NCBI RefSeq assembly: GCF_049933045.1
Contig: NZ_CP187926.1
Coordinates: 3,906,001-3,970,000, forward strand
Direction of reading: 5' to 3'
Source: Pseudocolwellia sp049933045
Lineage (GTDB): Bacteria > Pseudomonadota > Gammaproteobacteria > Enterobacterales > Alteromonadaceae
Length of the DNA: 64,000 bases
Shown: positions 43,791 to 52,796 of the stretch, in pieces
How the letters are laid out: every line of letters starts with the position of its first letter
How positions within the stretch are numbered: the first letter of the stretch is position 1
Translations under genes and position numbers: made by a program
The notes under the pieces: generated by a model
Told to the model about the DNA's origin: nothing
Databases searched by the model: none
The model's input: only the letters and a program-made list of their open reading frames with translations

Positions 43791-45121
43791 AGCGAATAGC
43801 ATTCAAACCCTCTTATACAATCATCAAGGTGATTGGGGTTTTAATTGCGCTATTTATCACGGTTAAGGTGTTAGTTGGCGGTGATGAAAGCGCTAACTAC
43901 ATTAACTTTATTGACGCATGTGCCTTTTTTATCTTACTTGTTGCGATTGTCGATTTTAGTAAAAGTAGAAAACTGCCTCAATTAACCATTACGCGTTCTG
44001 CCAGTAATAAATTGAGTTTTAATCGTTGGCATAATGTTGAATATATTATTGAAAACAATAGTGATAGGCAGCAGTCATTATCGATAAGAGAGCATGTAGG
44101 TCAACAATTTCAACTGGCAGGTTTACCTAATATTATTGAAATTCCTGCTCATGAAAAAGCCTCAGTTCGTTTTAAATTAAAATCAATAAAAAGAGGTGCA
44201 GCTACTGTTGGGCCTATTGAGTTTTGTTTGGCATCACCTCTACGGTTATGGCAAAGCTATTGGCTGATTGATGACACCATTACCGTTAAAACCTATCCTG
44301 ATTTTGAACGTTTAAAACAGCAAAGCTTGAATGGTGTACAAAACCAACCTATCAACGGCTTAAAGCAGATGAAAAAACGTGGCGGTGGTACTGAATTCCA
44401 TCAACTACGAGAGTTTCGTCAAGGCGACAGCATTCGACAAATAGATTGGCAAGCCACAAGTAAACGACAAAAACTGATCGCTAAAGAATACCAAGAAGAG
44501 CAAAATCAACATGTAGTCGTGATGCTTGATGCGGGTAATAAAATGAATATAGAAACAGCCATCGGCTCTCATTTTGATGCAGCACTAAATGCACTACTTA
44601 TGCTTAGTCACACAGTTTTAAAGCAAGGTGATTGGTTTAGTATGCAGAGCTTTAATCAAAAAGAGCGTTGGTTACCTGCTGTTAAAGGCGCACAAAATGT
44701 ATCTCGAGTGATGAATCATTTTTATGATTTACACCCAGACGAAACCACCAGTGATTACCAACAAGCGGTGAGCCATTTACTTAAAAAGCGTAGTAAACGT
44801 GCTTTGGTATTAATGGTAACTACCTTAAATGATCAAAGTATTGACGAGTTATTACCTGCATTAAAAAACTTACAGCGCCATCATCTTGTCGCTTTAATTA
44901 ATATAGAGAATGTTGCGCTAACTGAAACTTTAGACGCGGATATAGATACATTAAGCGAAGCTCATCGCTATTGTGCGGCGGTAGATTTACAAAATACTTA
45001 TCTTAAAAACTTAAGTCGTTTAAGAAAAGAAAATATCATCTGTGTGAATAGCCAGCCAGAGCATCTATTACCACAAGTGATTAATACGTATTTGAGTGTT
45101 AAGCATGCAGGGCTGTTGTAG
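43787..45121 (+). CDS. DUF58-containing protein
   Basis: The 444-residue protein starts with two membrane segments (about 12-55), then a beta-rich region and the DUF58 signature GTEFHQLREFRQGDSIRQIDW with the following AKEYQEEQ, and a VWA-like alpha/beta C-terminal domain (VVVMLDAGNKMN, a MIDAS-like DxGxxM sequence). DUF58 proteins pair with MoxR ATPases. It is the last gene of the six-gene operon and ends at a strong terminator. Confidence 0.92.
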   Translation: MKRIAFKPSYTIIKVIGVLIALFITVKVLVGGDESANYINFIDACAFFILLVAIVDFSKSRKLPQLTITRSASNKLSFNRWHNVEYIIENNSDRQQSLSIREHVGQQFQLAGLPNIIEIPAHEKASVRFKLKSIKRGAATVGPIEFCLASPLRLWQSYWLIDDTITVKTYPDFERLKQQSLNGVQNQPINGLKQMKKRGGGTEFHQLREFRQGDSIRQIDWQATSKRQKLIAKEYQEEQNQHVVVMLDAGNKMNIETAIGSHFDAALNALLMLSHTVLKQGDWFSMQSFNQKERWLPAVKGAQNVSRVMNHFYDLHPDETTSDYQQAVSHLLKKRSKRALVLMVTTLNDQSIDELLPALKNLQRHHLVALINIENVALTETLDADIDTLSEAHRYCAAVDLQNTYLKNLSRLRKENIICVNSQPEHLLPQVINTYLSVKHAGLL

Positions 45122-45163
45122 CTGAGAGTTTACCTCTTAACTATAGAGTTACCTCTAAGAAAC

Positions 45164-45190
45164 AAAAAAAGAGCCTGATGGCTCTTTTTT
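45164..45190 (+). terminator. Terminator after the RDD-DUF58 operon
   Basis: AAAAAAAGAGCC pairs with GGCTCTTTTTT around a TGAT loop. It follows the DUF58 stop by about 40 bp. The A-run lets it also serve the DUF4234 gene on the minus strand. Confidence 0.85.
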
Positions 45191-45215
45191 ATTCAATTGA
45201 ATAACCTAATGTTAA

Positions 45216-45722
45216 TTATTCACTTTGGTTATCAATTGCTTCGTTAATTTTGTATTGGAAGTAAATAACTGAAAAGAAAAACGTTAAAATGCCGCCTAAT
45301 TTTACTTCTTCCTGACTGCCTTTATTAATTATTTCGCTTAATGCTTTTCTCGTAGAGAAGATAGCTATTAATAAAGCAACAAAACCTATTATTCCTAATA
45401 AACCTATAATCATGAATAAAGCAGTTTGTGTTTCGTCGATAGCGAATGATCCAATATTATTTAGAACGCTAATAACTATATAAGCATATAAAGCAGTAAG
45501 ATTGGCTTTGGCTACTACAGATAAACTATTAATTTTGTTCATACGAGTGTAAAGCCAATAAAGGTAATATAAACCAAATGTTATAATGGTTAAACCAAAA
45601 ACGCCCCATGCAGTAAAACGTTTCATTTCTAGAATAGGGTTCTCTGTAACGGGTGTTGATAAGTCTGCTTTAGGTGCTTCAAAAGCATTTTGTGTTTCTG
45701 GTGTTGATTCTATATCTGACAT
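45216..45722 (-). CDS. DUF4234-type small membrane protein
   Basis: The 168-residue product starts with a soluble, acidic leader of about 32 residues, then four membrane segments. The first, with the arrangement TIITFGLYYLYWLYTRM, matches DUF4234 proteins. No enzymatic motif is seen. It shares a bidirectional terminator with the DUF58 operon and is otherwise alone. Function unknown. Confidence 0.72.
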   Translation of the reverse strand: MSDIESTPETQNAFEAPKADLSTPVTENPILEMKRFTAWGVFGLTIITFGLYYLYWLYTRMNKINSLSVVAKANLTALYAYIVISVLNNIGSFAIDETQTALFMIIGLLGIIGFVALLIAIFSTRKALSEIINKGSQEEVKLGGILTFFFSVIYFQYKINEAIDNQSE

Positions 45723-45798
45723 TTTTAATTCCTTGTTTATAATTATTGTATCCTGGGGTCATTCTAGCAGAATGTTTTTGAATATTGGACATAAATAT

Positions 45799-45826
45799 AA
45801 AAAAACCGTGCTAATTAGACACGGTT
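45799..45826 (-). terminator. Terminator of the DUF2946/outer-membrane barrel operon
   Basis: On the minus strand AACCGTG and CACGGTT form a seven-base stem around a nine-base loop, followed by six or more T. It lies about 50 bp after the barrel gene stop. Confidence 0.7.
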
Positions 45827-45873
45827 CTCTTAAGGAATAACGTATTTAAATCAATACGTTTATAGTAGCGCTA

Positions 45874-46950
45874 TTAAAAAGCGATTTGATAACCCACAGT
45901 AAACATTTTATCCATTTTCATCTGTACGCCATTTGCATTTTGTTCTAATGGAACAGTGTATTCAAAAGCGACGCGATGCTTGTTAGCAATAACAGTATTT
46001 AAACCGAATGAAGCGTTTAAATAGTTACCACCGTAATTTTCAGGATTGGCTGTAGTCACTGGCGCTATTATTTCTGTATCCATTCCATCGATCGGATCGC
46101 TGGTAATATAGGTAAGGCGTAATGAACTACTTAAAAAGTCGTTTAATTGATGTCCGTACCAAGCGGTTAATTGTAATTTATCGCCTACTTGGTAGCCTTC
46201 GTCATTGGTATCTAACGCTTTGCTATACATGATTTGACCACCCCAGTTACTTTTATTCGAGTAACCGTTATAAGTGGTACCTAATTCAAATATATTTGAA
46301 CCTGAACCCAACTGCATCGCGTAAGGCATACGTAGTGTTGTACGCATGTCCATTGGGGTTAATACTTCAGCTTCTTCTTCAAGATCACCTGTTGGTATTT
46401 GCCAGTTAACGTTTAAGTGAAAATGGTGTGTCTCGTTGTCGTGTAAACGGTAAAGTAAGCCTATTTTTGTATCGCCTAGTCCACTGCTTTCAGTATCGAA
46501 ATCGCCGAGTTGTGTAGTGCCTGTCATACCTGCGTATGTGGTTAACGTCATCTCTCTTTCAAGATAATTTAACATCAGCATTAGGGTTAAATCGTCTGTT
46601 GGCGCATACATAAAACCTAACATGTGCATTTTAGTGGTCATGGTTTGTGGAACAACACGCACTGTTGGTGGCATGTCGCCAAATACGTTAGGTACCGTTG
46701 TAGCTATTTCATCTGACGATATATTATGTCGACCTTGAATATTGTCTTCCATATCCATATCCATATAGCGATACGAAAACATAAACTCGCCTTTGTTATG
46801 CATATGATCGCCCATTACCCCAATTGGAGCATGTGACTGAGGAAGAATTTTTGTGTGATCATGTTGATGATCGCCATTTTCATTGGCTTGTGCAGAAATT
46901 GATAAACATGAAATGGCTACAGCGAAGGCTGTTTTTGAAAATAAAGACAT
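45874..46950 (-). CDS. Met/His-rich outer-membrane beta-barrel protein
   Basis: The 358-residue protein has a signal peptide (cleavage near residue 22, after SAQA), followed by a His-rich segment with HQHDHTK and a loop with MGDHMHN and MDMDMEDN. The rest is alternating beta-strands ending in a C-terminal aromatic (YQIAF), the mark of an outer-membrane protein. The closest family I recognise is the transporter family of the phenol-degradation MetA-pathway type, whose members adjoin copper genes. It follows the DUF2946 gene by 60 bp and probably shares its transcript. The rich Met and His content suggests copper or silver binding; that is an inference. Confidence 0.7.
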   Translation of the reverse strand: MSLFSKTAFAVAISCLSISAQANENGDHQHDHTKILPQSHAPIGVMGDHMHNKGEFMFSYRYMDMDMEDNIQGRHNISSDEIATTVPNVFGDMPPTVRVVPQTMTTKMHMLGFMYAPTDDLTLMLMLNYLEREMTLTTYAGMTGTTQLGDFDTESSGLGDTKIGLLYRLHDNETHHFHLNVNWQIPTGDLEEEAEVLTPMDMRTTLRMPYAMQLGSGSNIFELGTTYNGYSNKSNWGGQIMYSKALDTNDEGYQVGDKLQLTAWYGHQLNDFLSSSLRLTYITSDPIDGMDTEIIAPVTTANPENYGGNYLNASFGLNTVIANKHRVAFEYTVPLEQNANGVQMKMDKMFTVGYQIAF

Positions 46951-47010
46951 AGGACTTCCTAAAATTTGTAAATAAAATAAGTGCTTAAGGTGTAACTAAA
47001 AATCAATTAT

Positions 47011-47445
47011 TTACGTTAGGAAAGGTGGATCTCTAGAACTAGGGCTTAAAGAACTGCGCTTGGTAAAATGTTGTAAAAAACTGAGAGGGGCTTCTGAAGT
47101 TATGTTTTCTATAACTAAAGCATGCGCTATTAAGCCAGTTGAATGATTATCTAACTGTTTGTATATAGAGCAGATTGAACAGGTGTTATTAGTATCGTCA
47201 GTTTGGTCAGAAGGTTCACCTAGGGCAGGCTTTTCAATAAAATTTAGCTTACCTGTTTCATAATACTCAGATAATTTTATCCATCTCATTTGACCATTAC
47301 CACTACAAATAGGCGCAATGTCTTTGTTCTTCATATTTGCAGTATAAATACTCATCGCTGCACTGGCAGGAATGAGCATACTGAAAATATGACAAAACAA
47401 AATAAAGCTAAGTATGAATAGTTTAGGCAATTTAGTTTTTAACAC
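47011..47445 (-). CDS. DUF2946-like protein, possibly metal-related
   Basis: The 144-residue protein has an N-terminal signal or anchor segment (about 8-30, LFILSFILFCHIFSMLI), then a soluble region with ICSGNG, a CSICSIYK motif and a C-terminal SRDPPFLT. This pattern (CxxC in the middle and an R-x-PP end) is that of DUF2946 proteins, which commonly adjoin copper-resistance genes. It is first of a two-gene minus-strand operon with the His/Met-rich barrel. Function is not established. Confidence 0.68.
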   Translation of the reverse strand: MLKTKLPKLFILSFILFCHIFSMLIPASAAMSIYTANMKNKDIAPICSGNGQMRWIKLSEYYETGKLNFIEKPALGEPSDQTDDTNNTCSICSIYKQLDNHSTGLIAHALVIENITSEAPLSFLQHFTKRSSLSPSSRDPPFLT

Positions 47446-47546
47446 GTTAAATTTTTTAGATGTTAATTATACGTAAATTTGAACAGATTAAGAAAGTTAT
47501 AGCAATAAATAACATGTTACAAAGAGAATATTTTACCTATAAATAT

Positions 47547-47589
47547 AAAAAAGGGCTTAACCATTATTAATCGTTAAACTCTTTTTTTT
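47547..47589 (-). terminator. Terminator after the pirin gene
   Basis: AGGGCTTAAC (47552-47561) pairs with GTTAAACTCT (47573-47582), with one mismatch and one wobble, and A and T runs on the two sides. It lies about 40 bp after the pirin stop on the minus strand. Confidence 0.6.
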
Positions 47590-47629
47590 CGATAGTGTTC
47601 ACTACTCAGTCTGAGTTAAGGGGTATAAG

Positions 47630-48343
47630 TTAGTGGTGATGAGGAACATCAATAATAACAATTTCACAATCACTAATAGCTGTTATCGCTATCTCTTTTG
47701 TTTGAGTTACTTCAGCACCATCACCTTTATGCATTGTGATTAAATGATCGCTATTAGCCAATTCAAAGCACCCTTTAGATGCTAATACATAAGCTTGATG
47801 AGTTATTTTGTGATGGATACGAGTACCTTTTTTCATTTTTCCGCCGTAGATTCTCGCGTGTTGATGAATAAATAAAGCGTCTTTATCTTCCTCGTACCCC
47901 GATACTAATAAAGGTAATGCGTTAGTGCTGTAGTCGGTTGGGAATAATTTACTGTCCCAGCGCGGCATGACGTTTCGACAATTTGGCTCTATCCAAATTT
48001 GATATAAAGTTAATGGCTCGTTTGTTTTGTTATATTCAGAGTGAACTATACCTTTACCCGCACTCATTACTTGTACTTCACCAGCATGAGTTATGCCTTT
48101 ACTACCCGTATTATCTTGATGATGAATAGCCCCCGAACGAACAAAGGTAATAATTTCCATGTTGTTATGAGGATGAGCAGGGAAACCGCTATTGGCAGTA
48201 ATCAAGTCATCATTAATAACACGCAATACACCAAAGCCCATACGTTTTGGGTTGTAATAATGAGCAAAACTAAAATGGAAATTTGCTTTTAACCAACCAT
48301 GATCAGCTTTGCCTAGTTGATTAAAGGGATTATGTTTAATCAT
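47630..48343 (-). CDS. Pirin-family cupin protein
   Basis: Pirins are bicupin iron proteins; some have quercetin 2,3-dioxygenase activity. The metal ligands are complete: H57, H59 (FPAHPHNNMEII), H101 and E103 (GKGIVHSEYN). The 237 residues match the short YhhW type. The C-terminus ends PHHH, three consecutive histidines. It is downstream of the DoxX gene on the same strand (43 bp). The physiological substrate is unknown. It is probably controlled by the divergent LysR regulator at 49034. Confidence 0.92.
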   Translation of the reverse strand: MIKHNPFNQLGKADHGWLKANFHFSFAHYYNPKRMGFGVLRVINDDLITANSGFPAHPHNNMEIITFVRSGAIHHQDNTGSKGITHAGEVQVMSAGKGIVHSEYNKTNEPLTLYQIWIEPNCRNVMPRWDSKLFPTDYSTNALPLLVSGYEEDKDALFIHQHARIYGGKMKKGTRIHHKITHQAYVLASKGCFELANSDHLITMHKGDGAEVTQTKEIAITAISDCEIVIIDVPHHH

Positions 48344-48386
48344 GGTTTTTCTCCTTAATTTTAATATATGAAGAGATAAATACTCG

Positions 48387-48830
48387 TTACAGTTTGTTCA
48401 CGATAACGTTATCTAATGCGAACTTTCCGCTACCTTGAATAGCTAACGCTAAACTTATACCCAGTAAAGCTAAACCAAACTCATAGCCATTATTACTCAT
48501 AAATAAACCATTGCTGATATGCACACTAAATATCGCAATAATCATGGTAAATGCTAATAGAACACTTGATAGTCGAGTGAATAAACCTAACAGGAGTAAC
48601 AATCCACCAAAGAATTCAGCACTACCGGCACCAAGAGCCATTAAATAACCAGGCGATAATCCAATTGATTCCATCCATTGTCCTGTTCCTTCTAATCCAT
48701 AACCGCCAAACCAAGCAAATAATTTCTGTGCTCCATGAGCACTAAAAATAATGCCTGCTATTAAGCGTAGAGGTAATGTAGCCGTTGTTTGTGTTGATGT
48801 AAGTGATCTTTTTAATATTGAAGTTGTCAT
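48387..48830 (-). CDS. DoxX-family membrane protein
   Basis: The frame is open from 48905, but ATG 48830, preceded on the minus strand by AAAGAGA, gives the natural start (MTTSILKRSL) and 147 residues. The DoxX pattern is clear: LPLRLIAGIIFSAHGAQKLF, AWFGGYGLEGTG, GAGSAEFFGGLLLLLGLFTR, and four membrane segments. DoxX proteins are associated with redox or quinone metabolism and often pair with pirins. With the pirin gene it forms a probable operon opposite a LysR regulator. Confidence 0.9.
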   Translation of the reverse strand: MTTSILKRSLTSTQTTATLPLRLIAGIIFSAHGAQKLFAWFGGYGLEGTGQWMESIGLSPGYLMALGAGSAEFFGGLLLLLGLFTRLSSVLLAFTMIIAIFSVHISNGLFMSNNGYEFGLALLGISLALAIQGSGKFALDNVIVNKL

Positions 48831-49033
48831 AATATTCTCTTTACATTGTTTTGGATTTCCCTCTCGTGAGGGAGGTGATTCATAAGGCTTATCGTTAATG
48901 TACATACATAATGCTTAGCCAATGAAAACATTGTAGATAAAACCAATCACTTAAATAACCATTATTATTTGTTTGATTTTTTCAGTTTTTTTGAACAATA
49001 TATGTATTCATCTTTCTTTCAGGCTATAACACA

Positions 49034-49936
49034 ATGAATCATCCCACTATTTCCATTGAAGCTTTATTAGTGCTTGATGCCATTGCAGAGCGAGGAAGTT
49101 ACGCCTCAGCGGCTGAACACTTAAATAAGGTCCCTTCAGCTCTTTCGTACATTATTCAAAAATTAGAAGACCAACTTAAAGTCACTATATTTCAACGACA
49201 AGGTAGACGATCGGTTTTAACACCTGCAGGTAAACATTTATTGGATGAAGGACGTACTATTTTACTGGCTATAAACAAAATATCTGAACAAACTCAAACC
49301 ATTGCAAATGGTTGGGAGCCAAAGATACGTATCGCGATAGATTCAATTATAGATGTAGATGCTGTTTTTCCTACCTTGAAGCGTTTTTTAGACCAATATA
49401 AACACGTACAAATTGATATCAAAGAAGAGGTGCTAAATGGCTCTTGGGAAGCATTAATAGAAGACGATGTTGAGTTACTTATTGGTGTTCCTGCTCCTGT
49501 ACCCAATCAAAAAGGTTTAAGATCAATATCTTTAGGTGTATTGGAGGTGATTTTTTGCGTAAGTAAGAACCACATATTGGCAAAAAGTACGGAAGCGATT
49601 TCGCAAGAAGTATTGGTTAATCACAGAACCGTAATTGTGCACGACAGCGCTAAAAGTATTGTACCTAAAATGACCATAGGTGTTATTGAACAAAGTGAGC
49701 ATTTCTATGTTGCGAGTGTAGAACAAAAAATTAAGGCGATAGCTGCGGGATTAGGTGGAGGCTTCTTACCTTTAAATCGCGTTAAGCATTTATTAGAGAG
49801 TGGTGAGTTCGTAGAAGTTAAATTATTAGTACCTTTACCGACTATTGAGCTGTTTATTGCTTGGAAAACAGTTAATAGAGGTAAAGGCTTACAGCAATTA
49901 ATCTCATTATTAACTGCTGCAAATTTACGCGTATAA
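49034..49936 (+). CDS. LysR-family regulator divergent from doxX-pirin
   Basis: The 300-residue protein has the LysR winged helix near the N-terminus (RGSYASAAEHLNKVPSALSYIIQKLEDQL) and a C-terminal substrate-binding domain. Divergence from the DoxX-pirin pair indicates that it controls it. It converges with proA, leaving a gap of only 5 bp. The effector is unknown. Confidence 0.9.
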   Translation: MNHPTISIEALLVLDAIAERGSYASAAEHLNKVPSALSYIIQKLEDQLKVTIFQRQGRRSVLTPAGKHLLDEGRTILLAINKISEQTQTIANGWEPKIRIAIDSIIDVDAVFPTLKRFLDQYKHVQIDIKEEVLNGSWEALIEDDVELLIGVPAPVPNQKGLRSISLGVLEVIFCVSKNHILAKSTEAISQEVLVNHRTVIVHDSAKSIVPKMTIGVIEQSEHFYVASVEQKIKAIAAGLGGGFLPLNRVKHLLESGEFVEVKLLVPLPTIELFIAWKTVNRGKGLQQLISLLTAANLRV

Positions 49937-49941
49937 AAGTA

Positions 49942-51207
49942 TTAGTCTCTTACTTGTCCGTCACCATAAACCACAAATTTTTCTGTGGTTAAAGATGATA
50001 AGCCCATAGGACCATAAGCGTGAAGTTTACTTGTAGAAATACCAATCTCAGAACCTAAACCTAACTGGCCGCCATCTGAAAAGCGAGACGATGCATTGAC
50101 CATAACAACAGACGAGTTAATTTGTCTGATAAATTGTTGGCTACGGCTGGTATCTTGCGTAATGATAACTTCAGTATGATCTGAAGTGTATTCATTGATA
50201 TGGTCAATAGCGCTGTCAAAACCGTCTATTATTTTAACGGCTATTTCTTGCGCTAAATATTCCGCATGAAAATCGTCTTCAGTAGCAAGTTCTGCATCAT
50301 CAAAATATTTCATGCTTTGTTCACAAGCATGCACTTTAACGCCTGCTGGTTTAAGTGCTTGTGCAGCTAAAGGTAAAAACTGCTCAGCAATATCTTTATG
50401 AACTAAAACGGTTTCAAGCGAGTTACAAGCGCTAGGACGTTGAGTTTTACCGTTTACTAAAATGTTTACTGCTTTATTTAAGTCAGCAAACTTATCAATA
50501 AACAAATGACAAACACCTTTAAAATGTTGAATCACAGGAATTTGACTATGTTCTGTAACGTAACGAATAAGACCTTCACCACCACGTGGGATCACTAAAT
50601 CAATCGTGTCACGCTGTTTCAATAACTCTTCGATAACACCACGGCTTGTATCAGGAATAACCGATACAATATTTTTGTTAATGCCATTAGCTTCCATCGT
50701 TTTATGTAGGCAGTTTGCTAGTGCTAAATTACTATGAATAGCTTCAGAGCCACCACGTAAAATAACCGCATTGCCTGATTTAATACATAAAGCTGCTGAT
50801 TCAGCTGTCACGTTAGGACGTGCTTCATAAATCATTGAAATAACGCCTAAAGGAATACGCATTTTGCCTACTTGCATACCATTAGGACGTAGAGATAAGT
50901 TACTAATATCGCCTACTGGATCTTGTAAAGTTACAATTTCACGAATCGCATCGGCAATATCAACAATGCGTTGCGGTGTAAGTAAAAGGCGGTCAAGCAT
51001 TGCATCGGTTAAGCCTTTAGCTCGTCCTGCATCAATGTCTTTTGTGTTTTCGTCAATAATAAACTGGCTTTGAGCTTCTATTTCACTAGCCATTTCCGTT
51101 AATAACTGATTTTTTTGTGTAGTGGTTAATTGTGCTACATCTCTGCTTGCTACTTTCGCTAAAGTAGCCATTTCAGCCATATTAAAATTTGTTGAAGTGC
51201 TCATCAT
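49942..51207 (-). CDS. proA: Gamma-glutamyl phosphate reductase
   Basis: ProA reduces gamma-glutamyl phosphate to glutamate 5-semialdehyde with NADPH, the second step of proline synthesis. Length 421 (E. coli 417). The catalytic Cys is in QRPSACNSLET. Characteristic blocks are GVISMIYEARPNVT, LRGGSEAIHSN and NASSRFSDGGQLGLGSEIGIST. It lies 31 bp after proB on the same strand; proB-proA is the standard operon. Confidence 0.97.
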   Translation of the reverse strand: MMSTSTNFNMAEMATLAKVASRDVAQLTTTQKNQLLTEMASEIEAQSQFIIDENTKDIDAGRAKGLTDAMLDRLLLTPQRIVDIADAIREIVTLQDPVGDISNLSLRPNGMQVGKMRIPLGVISMIYEARPNVTAESAALCIKSGNAVILRGGSEAIHSNLALANCLHKTMEANGINKNIVSVIPDTSRGVIEELLKQRDTIDLVIPRGGEGLIRYVTEHSQIPVIQHFKGVCHLFIDKFADLNKAVNILVNGKTQRPSACNSLETVLVHKDIAEQFLPLAAQALKPAGVKVHACEQSMKYFDDAELATEDDFHAEYLAQEIAVKIIDGFDSAIDHINEYTSDHTEVIITQDTSRSQQFIRQINSSVVMVNASSRFSDGGQLGLGSEIGISTSKLHAYGPMGLSSLTTEKFVVYGDGQVRD

Positions 51208-51238
51208 TTATACCTTGTATGAATTCTGAATGTAAATG

Positions 51239-52342
51239 TTACTTAGATAAAACGACCATATCGTCGCGATGAATAACAACCTTACTTGTACGAAAGCCAA
51301 GAATGCCTTGTATTTGGTCGCTATTTTTACCTTGAATACGCGCTAAATCGCGATGGCCGTATTGGCAGATCCCCTTTGCGACGATTTGTTTAGAATCAAA
51401 ATCAATAATATTGATGGAGTCGCCTGCTGAAAAATCGCCAGAGATACTTTTAATGCCCGAAGGTAACAGTGAAGCGCCGTTATTAACAACAGCGTCAATC
51501 GCGCCTTTATCTAGGGTAACATGTCCGTTACTTTTTAAAGTATGTTTTAACCAGTGCTTTTTGGCTTTAGTAACCCCTTCTTTTGCTACAAAGTGTGTAC
51601 CAGGGTTTTCACCATTCAGTAATTTGTCGAATACTGTGCTGTCGCTACCGTTAATTATGTAGGTTTCTATACCATTTTCTACAGCCTTTTCAGCCGCTTG
51701 AATCTTGGTTTTCATACCGCCCGTAGCAATAGGATTATTGGTTGCACCTGCCATTGCATAAATTTCAGGTGTAATTTCCTCAATCTCTGGCAGCATTATC
51801 GCATCTGGATTGGTTTTAGGGTTTTTGTCATAAACGCCATTAATATCACTTAAAATAAACAAACAGTCAGCTTCACTTACCAAGGCAACTAAAGCGGCTA
51901 AGTTATCGTTGTCGCCAACTTTTAGCTCTTCGGTTGCTACGGTATCGTTTTCATTAACGATAGGAATGATGTTGTTCTCAAGCAAAATACGTAAAGTATT
52001 TTTGATATTAATATAGCGTTCTCGATCTTTTAGATCGCCATGAGTAATGAGAAGTTGGCTGCAAGGCACATCAAAAAAACGTTGCCAGTTTGCCATCATC
52101 TGCATTTGGCCCACAGAAGCCATTGCTTGTTTAGTTGGAATAGAGGGAACGGGAGAACCATGCTGAATAAGTTTACGACCAGCAGCAACGCTACCAGATG
52201 AAACTAATATAACTTCTTTACCTCTTTTGTTGCACTCAGTGATAAAACGAGCGATAGCACCAATATGCTTGCCACTACATCCGTTGTTATCAGGTGCGAC
52301 GAGTGCACTACCAACTTTAATTACAGCGCGATTAAATTTCAT
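51239..52342 (-). CDS. proB: Glutamate 5-kinase, canonical form with PUA domain
   Basis: ProB phosphorylates glutamate, committing it to proline synthesis, and is inhibited by proline. The frame extends upstream to 52405, but ATG 52342 with GGGAGAAG upstream gives MKFNRAVIKVGSALV and 367 residues, the E. coli length. The kinase domain has VSSGSVAAGR, IVNENDTVATEELKVGDNDNLAA and GGMKTKIQAAEKAV. A C-terminal PUA domain follows (GASLLPSGIKSISGDFSAGD), which the paralogue at 36942 lacks. It is coupled to proA. A possible ARG-box-like palindrome is at 52452. Confidence 0.96.
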   Translation of the reverse strand: MKFNRAVIKVGSALVAPDNNGCSGKHIGAIARFITECNKRGKEVILVSSGSVAAGRKLIQHGSPVPSIPTKQAMASVGQMQMMANWQRFFDVPCSQLLITHGDLKDRERYINIKNTLRILLENNIIPIVNENDTVATEELKVGDNDNLAALVALVSEADCLFILSDINGVYDKNPKTNPDAIMLPEIEEITPEIYAMAGATNNPIATGGMKTKIQAAEKAVENGIETYIINGSDSTVFDKLLNGENPGTHFVAKEGVTKAKKHWLKHTLKSNGHVTLDKGAIDAVVNNGASLLPSGIKSISGDFSAGDSINIIDFDSKQIVAKGICQYGHRDLARIQGKNSDQIQGILGFRTSKVVIHRDDMVVLSK

Positions 52343-52796
52343 TACTTCTCCCGAATTGATATTTGAAATTATGAACGCTGGCGGTAAGCTTTTATTGTTG
52401 AACAAAACCTAACCACAGGGTCTGTAATTCCTAGTCTAGAATGACGAAATCTGCATAAATATGCAATCAACATTTTAATGATTTTTAGACAAAATCGTTA
52501 TTTTTAATACGTTTAGCCCATATAGCGATTAAGAAAGCCGTTTTATAACGATGCGAATTCACTTTTATTAATAAATCAGCCGACTTATTTTTTATTTGAA
52601 TGTTTTTGCAACACGTAAAAATTAAGGCGTAAAAGCTGAATTGTTGGTTATAAAGATGAAATTTATATAAACTAATAACCCGCTGAAGCTATGAAATATC
52701 ATGAATCGCTATTTTTAATGTTAAGTTATTAAAAATACTCGTTATTATGGTTTTTTACGTTCAAGTGCTTTCGTTTAATGTTTATTTTAAAGTCTG
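52343..52796. other. Intergenic region between proB and the acyltransferase
   Basis: Divergent genes share this 454-bp, AT-rich stretch. TGCATAAATATGCA (52452-52465) is a perfect palindrome about 110 bp before proB. Both promoters must lie here. No small gene or shared repeat was seen. Confidence 0.4.
52452..52465. promoter_or_regulatory. ARG-box-like palindrome before proB
   Basis: TGCATAAATATGCA matches the ArgR half-sites TGAAT-N4-ATTCA in 12 of 14 positions and is fully symmetric. A second box at the usual three-base spacing was looked for and is absent. ArgR control of proline synthesis would be reasonable because both pathways start from glutamate, but a single site is weak evidence. 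Confidence 0.25.
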
